This document shows, one piece after another, positions 7,493 to 15,572 of a stretch of 47,332 bases of DNA (its first letter is position 1; each line of letters starts with the position of its first letter). The notes under the pieces were generated by a model. The model was not told the origin of the DNA. It searched no databases and was given only the letters and a program-made list of their open reading frames with translations. Where the stretch lies: positions 1 to 47,332 of the forward strand of contig JAFVVS010000128.1 in the NCBI GenBank assembly GCA_017502025.1, written 5' to 3'. Position numbers and translations under genes: made by a program. This DNA is from Alistipes sp. (GTDB taxonomy: Bacteria > Bacteroidota > Bacteroidia > Bacteroidales > Rikenellaceae).

Positions 7493-9004
7493 ATGAAATT
7501 TACGAAAAAGATAACAACAACCCTTTTGGTGGTGGCTATTGCAGCCTTCGCCTTTGTGTCGTGTATAAAAGAGAATAGCGTTCCGAACAAGGATCGTGAA
7601 AAGATCTCGCTCGAAGCGTGGATCAAGCTCAACAAGCCCGAACTCCTCAACAACTACCAAGAGGAGGGTGGCTACTATGTCGAAATTCTCGATGGCGACA
7701 AAAACGAGAACTTGCCCGTAAGTGCCGATGGCAACGACTACGGCTCGGAGCCTTTGATGGAGCAGGATACCTGCTGGATATACTGCAATATGACGGGTAG
7801 AGATATCAACGGAGCAATCTGTATGACTCGTAGCGGCGAGTTGGCTGATATGTGCGGTACATTCTCCTACTCGACACACTATGCGCCATTCGTAAATTAC
7901 TGCGGCGAGAACAATATGGGACTCTTGGAGGGTACCTACCTCGCAACCCGTCACGAGTTGAAGATTGGCAATGCGACCTACAAGATGCGCCGAGGCTCGA
8001 AAATTCGCCTCTACCTCCCTTCGACTATCGCTTATGGCGAGAGTGGCTCGCAGACCGAGGGTGGCTACGAGGGTCAGTACTCGCTCGACTCTTCACGACC
8101 GCTGATTTTGGATGTCGAGATTTTGAGAGCCATCAAAAACCCTTCGGAGTTGGAGTTGGATATGCTCCAAAGCTATATCGGTTGGGAGAGCGAATGGAAA
8201 AAGGCAGAGAAACCCGAGAGCGAGAAGACCGAGGAGGATGGAGACGATTTGACACTCAAAGGTTTGTACTATAATCACACCTACAACCCTGCGACCGACG
8301 ATGTTTTCGATTATCGCTATATGCAGCCGCACCTCAAAGGCTTAAACAACCCTTACGAGGGTGGCACAATCTACCAAAAAGGTGCTATGCCGTCAATCAA
8401 CCAGAAGATTAACGATATTCTGCTCGAACGCTTCGGCAAAGGCTTGGAGGCTTCGGAGCGCAACGAGAAGAACCTCGTAACAAAGGGCGGTCGTGCAAAT
8501 GTTTGGTATATTGTCCGCTTCCTCGACGGTTTTGTGGTGGATACCAACATAGCCGAGATTCGTCGTTTTGTATTCAACGAGAAAGATCCTGCTTGCGAGG
8601 TATTCAGTTACAGCCCTTCGGACGACGAGGGCAAGGAGGATGGCGAGCGTCAGGCTATTGGTGCGTGGTACTACTGTATTCCGCAGATGCACTATGGCGC
8701 ATACGGACAGATTGCAACCTCCTCGGGCTACGCCTACGGTGCAGCGGGCATATCGGGCTCTACAACCACCGAGACCTCATCGTCGAATTCGATGGCGAGC
8801 TACTACAATGCGATGAACTACTACAACTACTACAATTCGTACTACAACTATTATAGTCCGTACTACAACTACTACGATTACAACTACTACAACTATAATT
8901 ACAACTACGACACAGGGGAAGAGACAACAAAGACTACCATAAGCACCGAGATCTTGCCTTATACCCCATTGGTATTCACAATCTTTGTTGAGCCAAACGA
9001 ATAA
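7493..9004 (+). CDS. Large lipoprotein with two FKBP-like domains and a Tyr/Asn-rich insert
   Basis: A 503-residue lipoprotein with signal peptide and lipobox AFVSC (Cys24). Two FKBP-like halves are visible. The first (about 90-215) has YKMRRGSKIRLYLPSTIAYG and a final strand RPLILDVEILRA. The second (about 335-500) has VWYIVRFLDGFVVDTN, IGAWYYCIPQMHYGAYGQIA, SGYAYGAAG and PYTPLVFTIFVEP. Between the AYG turn and the last strand of the second half, where FKBPs have a short surface loop, lies a low-complexity Tyr/Asn/Ser insertion (residues about 434-472). Catalytic activity is doubtful because many canonical residues differ; a binding or scaffold role is possible. It sits 3 nt after the smaller FKBP gene and 5 nt before rlmI. 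Confidence 0.82.
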   Translation: MKFTKKITTTLLVVAIAAFAFVSCIKENSVPNKDREKISLEAWIKLNKPELLNNYQEEGGYYVEILDGDKNENLPVSADGNDYGSEPLMEQDTCWIYCNMTGRDINGAICMTRSGELADMCGTFSYSTHYAPFVNYCGENNMGLLEGTYLATRHELKIGNATYKMRRGSKIRLYLPSTIAYGESGSQTEGGYEGQYSLDSSRPLILDVEILRAIKNPSELELDMLQSYIGWESEWKKAEKPESEKTEEDGDDLTLKGLYYNHTYNPATDDVFDYRYMQPHLKGLNNPYEGGTIYQKGAMPSINQKINDILLERFGKGLEASERNEKNLVTKGGRANVWYIVRFLDGFVVDTNIAEIRRFVFNEKDPACEVFSYSPSDDEGKEDGERQAIGAWYYCIPQMHYGAYGQIATSSGYAYGAAGISGSTTTETSSSNSMASYYNAMNYYNYYNSYYNYYSPYYNYYDYNYYNYNYNYDTGEETTKTTISTEILPYTPLVFTIFVEPNE

Positions 9005-9009
9005 GTACT

Positions 9010-10206
9010 ATGACCAGAGCAAAAATATATCTTCGCCGAGGCAAGGAGGAGTCGCTCCAACGCCGTCACCCTTGGGTCTTTTCGGGAGCAATCGAGCGCA
9101 TAGAGTGCGAGGGCGAGAGCATCCCCGAAGGAGCCGTTGTCGACATCTTCACCCAGCGTGGCGACTACATTGCACGAGGTCACTACCAGATTGGCTCGAT
9201 TGCCGTTCGCATTCTCACCTTCGAGAAGGAGGCGATTGATGCCGCTTGGTGGAAGGCCCGCATTGCGAGTGCCTACGATGTGCGTCGCACACTCCACCTG
9301 ACCGACAATCCGCAGACCAACTGCTATCGCCTTATCCACGGTGAGGGTGACCTGTTGCCCGGCTTGGTGGTCGATATCTACGGCACGACTGCCGTAGTGC
9401 AGTGCCACTCGGTGGGTATGTATCTCTCACGCAACGAGATAGCCACTGCCATTCGTGAGGTCTATGGCGAAAAGATTACCGCCATCTACGACAAGAGTGC
9501 GCAGACCGTGCCTTTCAAGGCTAACCTCAACGCAGTGGATGGTTACCTCTACGGCTCGGCAGAGAAGGACAATGTCGTGGTGGAGAATGGTCATAAGTTC
9601 CTCGTAAATTGGGAGGAGGGACAGAAGACCGGTTTCTTCATCGACCAGCGTTTCAACCGTCACCTTGTCGAGGAGTATGCCAAAGGTCGCACCGTGCTCA
9701 ACACCTTCTGCTATACGGGAGGTTTCTCGGTATATGCCTTGGCGGGTGGAGCCAAGGAGGTATGTTCGATTGATGCTTCGGAGCGTGCAGTGCGATTGGT
9801 GGATGAGAATATAAAGTTAAACTTTGGCGATAACGCACCTCACACCTCGTTGGCGTGCGACGCAGTGGAGTATCTGAAAGATATTGGCGACAAGTACGAT
9901 ATGATTATCCTCGACCCACCGGCATTTGCCAAGCATCACAAGGTGCTCGGAAATGCAATGCAGGGTTACAAGCGATTGAATGCACGAGCCTTGTCGCAGA
10001 TTAAGAGCGGAGGTATTCTCTTTACCTTCTCTTGTTCGCAGGCGGTATCGAAGGAGTTGTTCCGCACCACCGTATTCACCGCAGCAGCTATCGCAGGTCG
10101 CAAAGTGCGCATTCTGCACCAGCTGACACAACCTACCGACCACCCTATCAACATCTACCACCCAGAGGGTGAGTATTTGAAGGGGTTGGTGCTGTATGTG
10201 GAATAG
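9010..10206 (+). CDS. rlmI: 23S rRNA m5C1962 methyltransferase, RlmI family
   Basis: The RlmI/YccW family transfers a methyl group from S-adenosylmethionine to a cytosine of 23S rRNA. The 398-residue length is typical. The N-terminal PUA domain (about 1-75; RRHPWVFSGAIERIE) is followed by a linker beta domain and a Rossmann-like methyltransferase domain with QKTGFFIDQRFNR, VLNTFCYTGGFSVYAL (SAM-binding loop), CSIDASERAVRL, and the catalytic-region motif LDPPAFAK. The late Cys in FSCSQ fits the usual SCS element. It is in a compact plus-strand cluster after the FKBP lipoproteins. The exact target nucleotide is taken from the family, not from this sequence. Confidence 0.93.
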   Translation: MTRAKIYLRRGKEESLQRRHPWVFSGAIERIECEGESIPEGAVVDIFTQRGDYIARGHYQIGSIAVRILTFEKEAIDAAWWKARIASAYDVRRTLHLTDNPQTNCYRLIHGEGDLLPGLVVDIYGTTAVVQCHSVGMYLSRNEIATAIREVYGEKITAIYDKSAQTVPFKANLNAVDGYLYGSAEKDNVVVENGHKFLVNWEEGQKTGFFIDQRFNRHLVEEYAKGRTVLNTFCYTGGFSVYALAGGAKEVCSIDASERAVRLVDENIKLNFGDNAPHTSLACDAVEYLKDIGDKYDMIILDPPAFAKHHKVLGNAMQGYKRLNARALSQIKSGGILFTFSCSQAVSKELFRTTVFTAAAIAGRKVRILHQLTQPTDHPINIYHPEGEYLKGLVLYVE

Positions 10207-10215
10207 ACAAAAGAT

Positions 10216-10288
10216 TAGTTAGGAATTAGGAGTTAGGAGTTAGGAGTTTTTTATTGCTCTAACGACACTAACGTCTCTAACGACCCTA
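10216..10288. repeat. Heptamer (TTAGGAG) array plus a 9-mer-like array
   Basis: From 10216, TTAGGAA/TTAGGAG-type heptamers run in tandem to about 10247, 10 nt after the rlmI TAG stop. About 10257-10288 then carries an imperfect TAACGACAC / TAACGTCTC / TAACGACCC repeat of 9-nt period that runs almost to the prmA start. Confidence 0.8.
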
Positions 10289-10297
10289 TAAAATTTT

Positions 10298-11131
10298 ATG
10301 GCAAACTACACGAAACTATCCATTTACGCAACCGAGGAGCAGGGAGATATTCTTACGGCATATCTCTCGGATTTTCCATTCGATAGTTTCGACTATACGG
10401 ATGGATTGCTCAACGCCTATATTCCGCAATCGGAGTTCGAGGTGTATCACGACGAGATAGAGAATCTGCTCCACAACGAGGGTATTCTCGACTACTACTT
10501 CGAGGATATAGAGTCGCAAAATTGGAATGCAGTATGGGAGAGCAACTTCGAGGAGGTGGAGGTTAAGAACAAAGTTCTTATCCGTGCGCCATTCCACACC
10601 CCACGACCAAACTACAACGGCTTGGAGGTCATCATCCAGCCAAAGATGTCGTTCGGCACGGGTCACCACGCCACCACTCAACTTATGGTCGAGATGTTGC
10701 TCAGCTCGGCAGTCGAGGGTAAGCGGGTACTCGATATGGGCAGTGGCACAGGCGTGTTGGCAATCGTAGCGGCAAAGTTGGGTGCAGAGAGTGTCTTGGC
10801 GGTCGAGATTGACGATATGGCAGAGGAGAGCGTTCGTGAGAATATAGAGTTAAACGCCGTTGCCGAAAGAGTAGTTTCGGTTTGTGGCGACGCCTCGGCA
10901 ATCGAGGGCAAAGAATTCGATATCGTATTGGCAAACATCAACCGCAACATCCTACTTGCCGATATGGCGGCATACGCAAAGAGCCTTTCGAAGGGTGGCG
11001 AGTTGGTTATAAGCGGCTTCTACGAGCAGGATATACCACTGCTCACCAAAAAGGCGAAGTCATTGAAGATGAAGAAGATAAACGAACTCTCGTGTGACGA
11101 ATGGCGAGCCGTAAGATTTATAAAGCAGTAA
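10298..11131 (+). CDS. prmA: Ribosomal protein L11 methyltransferase PrmA
   Basis: PrmA trimethylates amino groups of ribosomal protein L11 using S-adenosylmethionine. The 277-residue protein has the N-terminal substrate-recognition domain (about 1-95), a short linker, and a class I methyltransferase domain with the PrmA signature MSFGTGHHATTQLM, motif I VLDMGSGTGVLAIVAAKLG, acidic residue in VEIDD, and motif IV IVLANINRNIL (NxN-type). These match the family closely. It lies downstream of rlmI, but the two are separated by a repeat array, so co-transcription is uncertain. It is followed after 7 nt by the glycosyltransferase-like membrane protein. Confidence 0.95.
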   Translation: MANYTKLSIYATEEQGDILTAYLSDFPFDSFDYTDGLLNAYIPQSEFEVYHDEIENLLHNEGILDYYFEDIESQNWNAVWESNFEEVEVKNKVLIRAPFHTPRPNYNGLEVIIQPKMSFGTGHHATTQLMVEMLLSSAVEGKRVLDMGSGTGVLAIVAAKLGAESVLAVEIDDMAEESVRENIELNAVAERVVSVCGDASAIEGKEFDIVLANINRNILLADMAAYAKSLSKGGELVISGFYEQDIPLLTKKAKSLKMKKINELSCDEWRAVRFIKQ

Positions 11132-11138
11132 GATAGAT

Positions 11139-13142
11139 ATGTCCGCAAACACCTACATCTTAATCAGAACTGACCTCAATCTTTGCAAAGCGCCAAACAG
11201 GCGCAATAGGCAAAGGTGGGAGTATCTTCGTCAATGTTTGAAGAGTGTCGTGTTGCAAAATGAAGAAAACATTCATATTGTAATGCTGCAGAGTGGCAAA
11301 GGATGTTCGGCTACGCCAAAGCCTATATCCAAGCTACCGAAGTATCTCAAAAAACTCATCAACGACATTGAGAAGGGGTGGAATAATATATCACTATATC
11401 GTACAAGTTGTAAAGGTGCCGGTTGTGCTCAATATCTAATCAGGGAGATAGCATTAGGACTTGCAGAAGATGACGATATTTTCATTCAGTTAGACGATGA
11501 TGACTACTTTACCGACAATAATGCAGTAAAGAGTATTGTGGAGAAATTCACCGATGAGGTCGACATCTGCATTACAGGATATAAAGTGGTTGGCGACAAG
11601 TCGCAAGATATCACAAACCAGGCGGGCTCCGTACACAACCAACTATTGCGAGATAAGCAGAATCAAATCTCATTGGCCTATGCCGATAGTCTGGGCTGGA
11701 CAAAGAGTTATAGAGCCAGGGCGATAAAGGATTTCCACCAAAAGCTGAATAAAGCCGAAAACGACATACTTGCCTATTTCGAAAAGAATAGTGCATTCGA
11801 GGACTTTATGGATATCATTGCTCTTTGTCGAGAGCGTTCGCAGATTGCGCTGCTCGACAGGGAAACACATTGCTACCGCAAGCATACCTTGTCCATCACC
11901 GCAAAAACGGATAAAGAGCAGTTCGAGCAGAGGGCAAATGCCTTGGCACTCTCTGTGCAAATGGCTCAATCTCTGGACGAAGATAGTCAAGCTCTTGTTG
12001 CGAAGTTCTGCATTGTGAAGATTTTGCTTATCGAGAATATCCTTTCGAAGTTCCGCAAAGAGAATAGGAGCAAATGGATAAGCAAAACAACCAATGGCTA
12101 CTTCTTTACACTCTTTATAAACAGATTAAAAAAGAGTAAAGCGACGAAGGGAGAGAGTCTGCTCGACTATTTTGCAGGTATAGTCGAGAGTAGACCGTCG
12201 ACTGATGATAGTACAAAATTCGTCACCCCCGAGGAGCGAATAAAAGAGGCTTGCGAGATTGAAGCCGAATTTGGAAAAGTGGATGTAAGCAACTGCTTTA
12301 TAACAACAAGTATCAAACAGAAGGATGCTCGCAAGCATACATACAACAACACATTAAATGGCTATTATATCATTATTGCCATATCAGTTGCAGTAATTGC
12401 TGGATTTGTTGTGCTTGCGATAACAGATATAATAAAACATGTAGATCTTGTTTCAATAATCTGCTCTTTCTTTGCCGCAATAGTTACATTCTTTGTCGAT
12501 AAGATATTCTCCGTAAAGAATAAAATCGCAGAGGAGGATGCAAAGATAGAAATTTATCACGAAGAGATTAAGGAGTTAACTCGTCACTTGTTGGCAAACC
12601 TGAACATCTTGAAGGGGTTAGATGAGAGCATAGAACAAGGCAAAGTCAAAAGTGTTGGAGAGATTCATTTCACCAACATCAAGATTCCGGCAGACTCCAT
12701 ACTCTTATCGAACGACCCGATACAGAACTCTTTGTGCGACGACTTGAACAATATTGCCCGATTGAAGGTAAATATTCGCAATATCAACAACTCGGCAGAC
12801 TACCTCGAACGCCTCGCAACCAAAGAGAATTTCGACATAAAGGAGTTGCACAAGGCGATACAATGGGAGATTGTGCGCTATGTCGGACTTTTGGCACAGC
12901 TTCGTTTCTTCGAAGAGAATCGCAATTTTAAGATGCCGACCATCAATCAACTTAAAATTTATGTCGATGTGCGCCGCATACGAGAGTATATAGCCTCCGA
13001 GTTGGCTCCAAAAGATAAGGATAAGTTCGATAACATTATCAAAGATATATCAGGTCGTGCCGACTACGACTATGTAAATAAATATATGGAGAGATTCTAC
13101 AAGGATCGAGAGAAAAAACGAGACTTATTGACATTCAAATAG
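11139..13142 (+). CDS. GT2-like protein with two membrane helices and a large C-terminal domain
   Basis: A 667-residue protein of unusual architecture. Residues 1-260 look like a GT-A fold family 2 glycosyltransferase: an early RTDLN strand, an acidic IQLDDDDYF (Asp119-122) in the place of the metal-binding DxD, an acidic AFEDFMD (Glu221-Asp222) where the catalytic base usually lies, and CYRKHTLSIT (245-254), which resembles the YRxHxxSIT ending of GT2 enzymes. A helical linker leads to two membrane helices (about 409-429 and 436-455), then about 210 charged, mainly helical residues, presumably cytosolic. There is no signal peptide. It appears richer in A+T than prmA and dsbD. No sugar-nucleotide or capsule genes surround it. 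I do not recognise the C-terminal domain and cannot assign a product. Confidence 0.7.
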   Translation: MSANTYILIRTDLNLCKAPNRRNRQRWEYLRQCLKSVVLQNEENIHIVMLQSGKGCSATPKPISKLPKYLKKLINDIEKGWNNISLYRTSCKGAGCAQYLIREIALGLAEDDDIFIQLDDDDYFTDNNAVKSIVEKFTDEVDICITGYKVVGDKSQDITNQAGSVHNQLLRDKQNQISLAYADSLGWTKSYRARAIKDFHQKLNKAENDILAYFEKNSAFEDFMDIIALCRERSQIALLDRETHCYRKHTLSITAKTDKEQFEQRANALALSVQMAQSLDEDSQALVAKFCIVKILLIENILSKFRKENRSKWISKTTNGYFFTLFINRLKKSKATKGESLLDYFAGIVESRPSTDDSTKFVTPEERIKEACEIEAEFGKVDVSNCFITTSIKQKDARKHTYNNTLNGYYIIIAISVAVIAGFVVLAITDIIKHVDLVSIICSFFAAIVTFFVDKIFSVKNKIAEEDAKIEIYHEEIKELTRHLLANLNILKGLDESIEQGKVKSVGEIHFTNIKIPADSILLSNDPIQNSLCDDLNNIARLKVNIRNINNSADYLERLATKENFDIKELHKAIQWEIVRYVGLLAQLRFFEENRNFKMPTINQLKIYVDVRRIREYIASELAPKDKDKFDNIIKDISGRADYDYVNKYMERFYKDREKKRDLLTFK

Positions 13143-13175
13143 ATTAAGAGTTATAAGATTTCAAAATTAGATAGT

Positions 13176-15131
13176 ATGAAGATGTTTAGAAGATTATTTT
13201 TGATGCTCTTGTGCGTGGTGCCGATGGTGGCAATGGCGCAGACAGAGCAGGTTGTAAAGTGGAAGCACTCCGTAGCCGACAAGGGCAACGGACTCTACAC
13301 TGTTGAGTTGAAAGCCGAGATTGGCGAGGGTTGGCACATCTATGTCACCGACCCTGCAAAGGCATTCAACCCTACAACTTTCGAGTTCGCTCCAAGCGAG
13401 GGCGTTACCGCAGAGGGCGATTTGCGCCCATTATCGAAGGCTCACATCGAGAAGGATGAGTTGCTGATGATGGAGATTGGTCAGTATGACAAAGAGGCCG
13501 TTTTCGAGCAGGATTTCAAAGCCGAGAAGGGTGGCGAAGTAAAGGTGAAGGTGTCGTATCAGGCGTGCAACGAGGGCTCGTGCCTCTCCCCTACCGACGA
13601 AGAGTTTGTAGTAACACTTGGCGAGGTTGCTCCAACCGCAGAGGTTAAGGCGGTGAAAGATGCCGCTGGCACAGGCTCGTTGTGGTCGCTCATCATCGAG
13701 GCTATCTTGTGGGGCTTTGCAGCATTGCTCACCCCTTGCGTATTCCCTATGGTGCCGATGACCGTATCGTTCTTTATGAAGAATAGTGGCTCGGTGGCTC
13801 GTGGTCGCATCAACGCTTCGTTGTATGGTTTGTTTATCGTGGCACTCTACACGCTCCCAATCGCTATACTTATTATTATTACACGAGTATTGGGTGGCGA
13901 TAGCGTAACAGCCGACATCTTCAATTGGCTTGCAACACACTGGGTACCAAACCTCATCTTCTTTGTGGTATTTATGGTCTTTGCAGCATCGTTCTTCGGT
14001 GCTTTCGAGATTACCTTGCCAAGCGCACTCGTAAACAAGAGCGATGCGCAGTCGGATAGAGGCGGTATCGGAGGTATCTTCTTTATGGCTCTGACTTTGG
14101 TGCTCGTATCTTTCTCTTGCACAGGTCCAATCGTGGGCTCGGTGCTTATCAAGTCAACCTCGGGTGAGGTGTGGTCGCCAATCATTACTATGTTGGCATT
14201 CTCGACCGCTTTTGCACTGCCATTTACCCTCTTTGCATTCTTCCCTTCGATGTTGAAGAAGTTGCCAAAGAGTGGCGGTTGGCTCAACTCCGTAAAGGTA
14301 GTTTTGGGCTTTGTCGAGGTGGCTCTCGGATTTAAGTTCCTAAGCGTTGCCGACCAGGTTTACCACTGGAATCTGCTCGATCGTGAGGTCTATCTCGCAA
14401 TCTGGATTGTGGTATTCTCGTTGCTCGGCTTGTACCTCTTAGGCAAAATTAAGTTCGCTCACGATAGCGAGATGAAGCACCTCTCGGTAGGTCGCTTGGC
14501 GTTGGCTATCGGCGTATTTACCTTCGTGGTATATATGATTCCTGGTATGTGGGGCGCACCTTTGAAGGCGTTGTCGGGCTACTTGCCACCGCTCTCATCG
14601 CAGGACTTCGTGATTGGTCAGGGCGCAGCCGTAACTACCTCACACTCAGAGGGCGGAGCAGATATAAATGCACCGAAATATGGCGACTTCCTCCACCTTC
14701 CACACGGCTTGAAGGGCTTCTTCGATTTGAAGGAGGCGGAGGCATACGCAGCGAAGGTCGGAAAACCGATATTTATCGACTTTACGGGTCACGGTTGTGT
14801 GAATTGCCGTGAGATGGAGGCACGAGTTTGGGCAGACCCTACCGTGCAGCAGATTTTGCGTGACGAGTATGTAATCGTGGCACTCTATACCGACGATAAG
14901 ATGTCATTGCCTGAGAGCGATTGGGTAACCACCGAGAGTGGCAAGGTATTGAAGTCGTTGGGCAAGGTAAATGCCAACTACGCACTCACTCGCTTTGGCG
15001 TAAATGCCCAGCCATACTATGTTTTGCAGGGCAAAAATGGTGAGGTTTTGGGCGAGCCACGAGGCTACGACCTCTCGGTTGAGGGCTTTGTGGAGTTCCT
15101 CCGCAAAGGCGTTGAGGAGTACAAGAAATAG
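13176..15131 (+). CDS. dsbD: Thiol:disulfide interchange protein DsbD
   Basis: DsbD carries electrons from cytosolic thioredoxin across the inner membrane to periplasmic thiol proteins. The 651-residue protein has all three parts: signal peptide (1-21); an N-terminal immunoglobulin-like alpha domain with the redox pair CNEGSC (Cys131, Cys136); a central bundle of about eight membrane helices with the redox Cys in TPCVFPMVP (Cys188) and a second in FSCTGPIVG; and a C-terminal thioredoxin-like gamma domain with HGCVNCREM (Cys541, Cys544). E. coli DsbD has CVAC at the last site; here it is CVNC, which keeps both cysteines. The TAG stop runs directly into a heptamer array. Two thioredoxin-like exported proteins encoded downstream are plausible clients. 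Confidence 0.93.
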   Translation: MKMFRRLFLMLLCVVPMVAMAQTEQVVKWKHSVADKGNGLYTVELKAEIGEGWHIYVTDPAKAFNPTTFEFAPSEGVTAEGDLRPLSKAHIEKDELLMMEIGQYDKEAVFEQDFKAEKGGEVKVKVSYQACNEGSCLSPTDEEFVVTLGEVAPTAEVKAVKDAAGTGSLWSLIIEAILWGFAALLTPCVFPMVPMTVSFFMKNSGSVARGRINASLYGLFIVALYTLPIAILIIITRVLGGDSVTADIFNWLATHWVPNLIFFVVFMVFAASFFGAFEITLPSALVNKSDAQSDRGGIGGIFFMALTLVLVSFSCTGPIVGSVLIKSTSGEVWSPIITMLAFSTAFALPFTLFAFFPSMLKKLPKSGGWLNSVKVVLGFVEVALGFKFLSVADQVYHWNLLDREVYLAIWIVVFSLLGLYLLGKIKFAHDSEMKHLSVGRLALAIGVFTFVVYMIPGMWGAPLKALSGYLPPLSSQDFVIGQGAAVTTSHSEGGADINAPKYGDFLHLPHGLKGFFDLKEAEAYAAKVGKPIFIDFTGHGCVNCREMEARVWADPTVQQILRDEYVIVALYTDDKMSLPESDWVTTESGKVLKSLGKVNANYALTRFGVNAQPYYVLQGKNGEVLGEPRGYDLSVEGFVEFLRKGVEEYKK

Positions 15132-15201
15132 TTAGGAGTTAGGAGTTAGGAGTTAGGAGTTAGGAGTTAGGAGTTAGGAGTTGAGAGTTGAGAGTTGAGA
15201 G
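15131..15201. repeat. Heptamer array at the dsbD stop codon: 7 x GTTAGGA, 3 x GTTGAGA
   Basis: The last base of the dsbD TAG stop (15129-15131) begins seven perfect GTTAGGA units (15131-15179), followed by three GTTGAGA units to about 15200. Because 7 is not a multiple of 3, TAG recurs in all three frames on this strand and TAA in all three on the other strand of the GTTAGGA part. Confidence 0.9.
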
Positions 15202-15371
15202 ATTCCCACGCTCGTTTCACTCGCTCGGAATGACGACTCATACTTTCACGCAACCTATCAAGCAGTTGCAAACTGTGCCTCCTATTAAGGGCATAGCCCG
15301 CCTCCTATCAAGCACCGGAGGTGCGCCTCCTATTCTCGTTGCGCCGTAACGAGGGTAGGAGTCCGCAAAAC
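15202..15371. repeat. Mosaic hairpin element, copy 1 (15132-15572 has no gene)
   Basis: Successive small inverted repeats: ATTCC/GGAAT arms (15202-15231) followed by TGACGAC; GCAGTT-GCA-AACTGT (15262-15278); GGGC-ATA-GCCC (15289-15299); GCACC-GGA-GGTGC (15312-15324); CTCGTT...AACGAG (15335-15353); then GGAGTCCGCAAAAC. The central hairpins are separated by CCTCCTAT(C/T)AAG. Related copies lie at 33532-33702 and, inverted, at 36938-37064. The 441-base gap between dsbD and the next gene holds only the heptamers, this element, a terminator and a weak promoter. Confidence 0.85.
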
Positions 15372-15372
15372 C

Positions 15373-15406
15373 AAAAAGAGTTGGGCAAAACGCTCAACTC
15401 TTTTTT
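15373..15406 (+). terminator. Rho-independent terminator downstream of dsbD
   Basis: AAAAAGAGTTG pairs with CAACTCTTTTT around a GC-closed loop, followed by T residues. It ends transcription from dsbD before the next lipoprotein gene and, by symmetry, could act in both directions. Confidence 0.8.
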
Positions 15407-15517
15407 ATTCCTCTTTTTCGGCATATTTATTCGCCTTTTCACTCGTGTACACAGGCATAATACGCATACGCACGACGAAAAAAGAGCCAAAACATAAATT
15501 TTTTCAAAAATTATTCG

Positions 15518-15525
15518 TATCTTGC
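15518..15525 (+). promoter_or_regulatory. Weak -7-like box ahead of the large lipoprotein
   Basis: TATCTTGC is a one- to two-base variant of TAnnTTTG, 47 nt before the ATG at 15573, downstream of a terminator and so positioned to start a new transcript. No clear -33 element is present. Confidence 0.3.
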
Positions 15526-15572
15526 GCCCAAATTATTGAAATTTCATTTCAAACTATTTAATAACTATTTTT

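Noticed and set aside
14790-14810. DsbD CVNC read as a broken active site
   Set aside because: Both cysteines and the spacing are kept; only the residue between them differs from CVAC, which is compatible with function.
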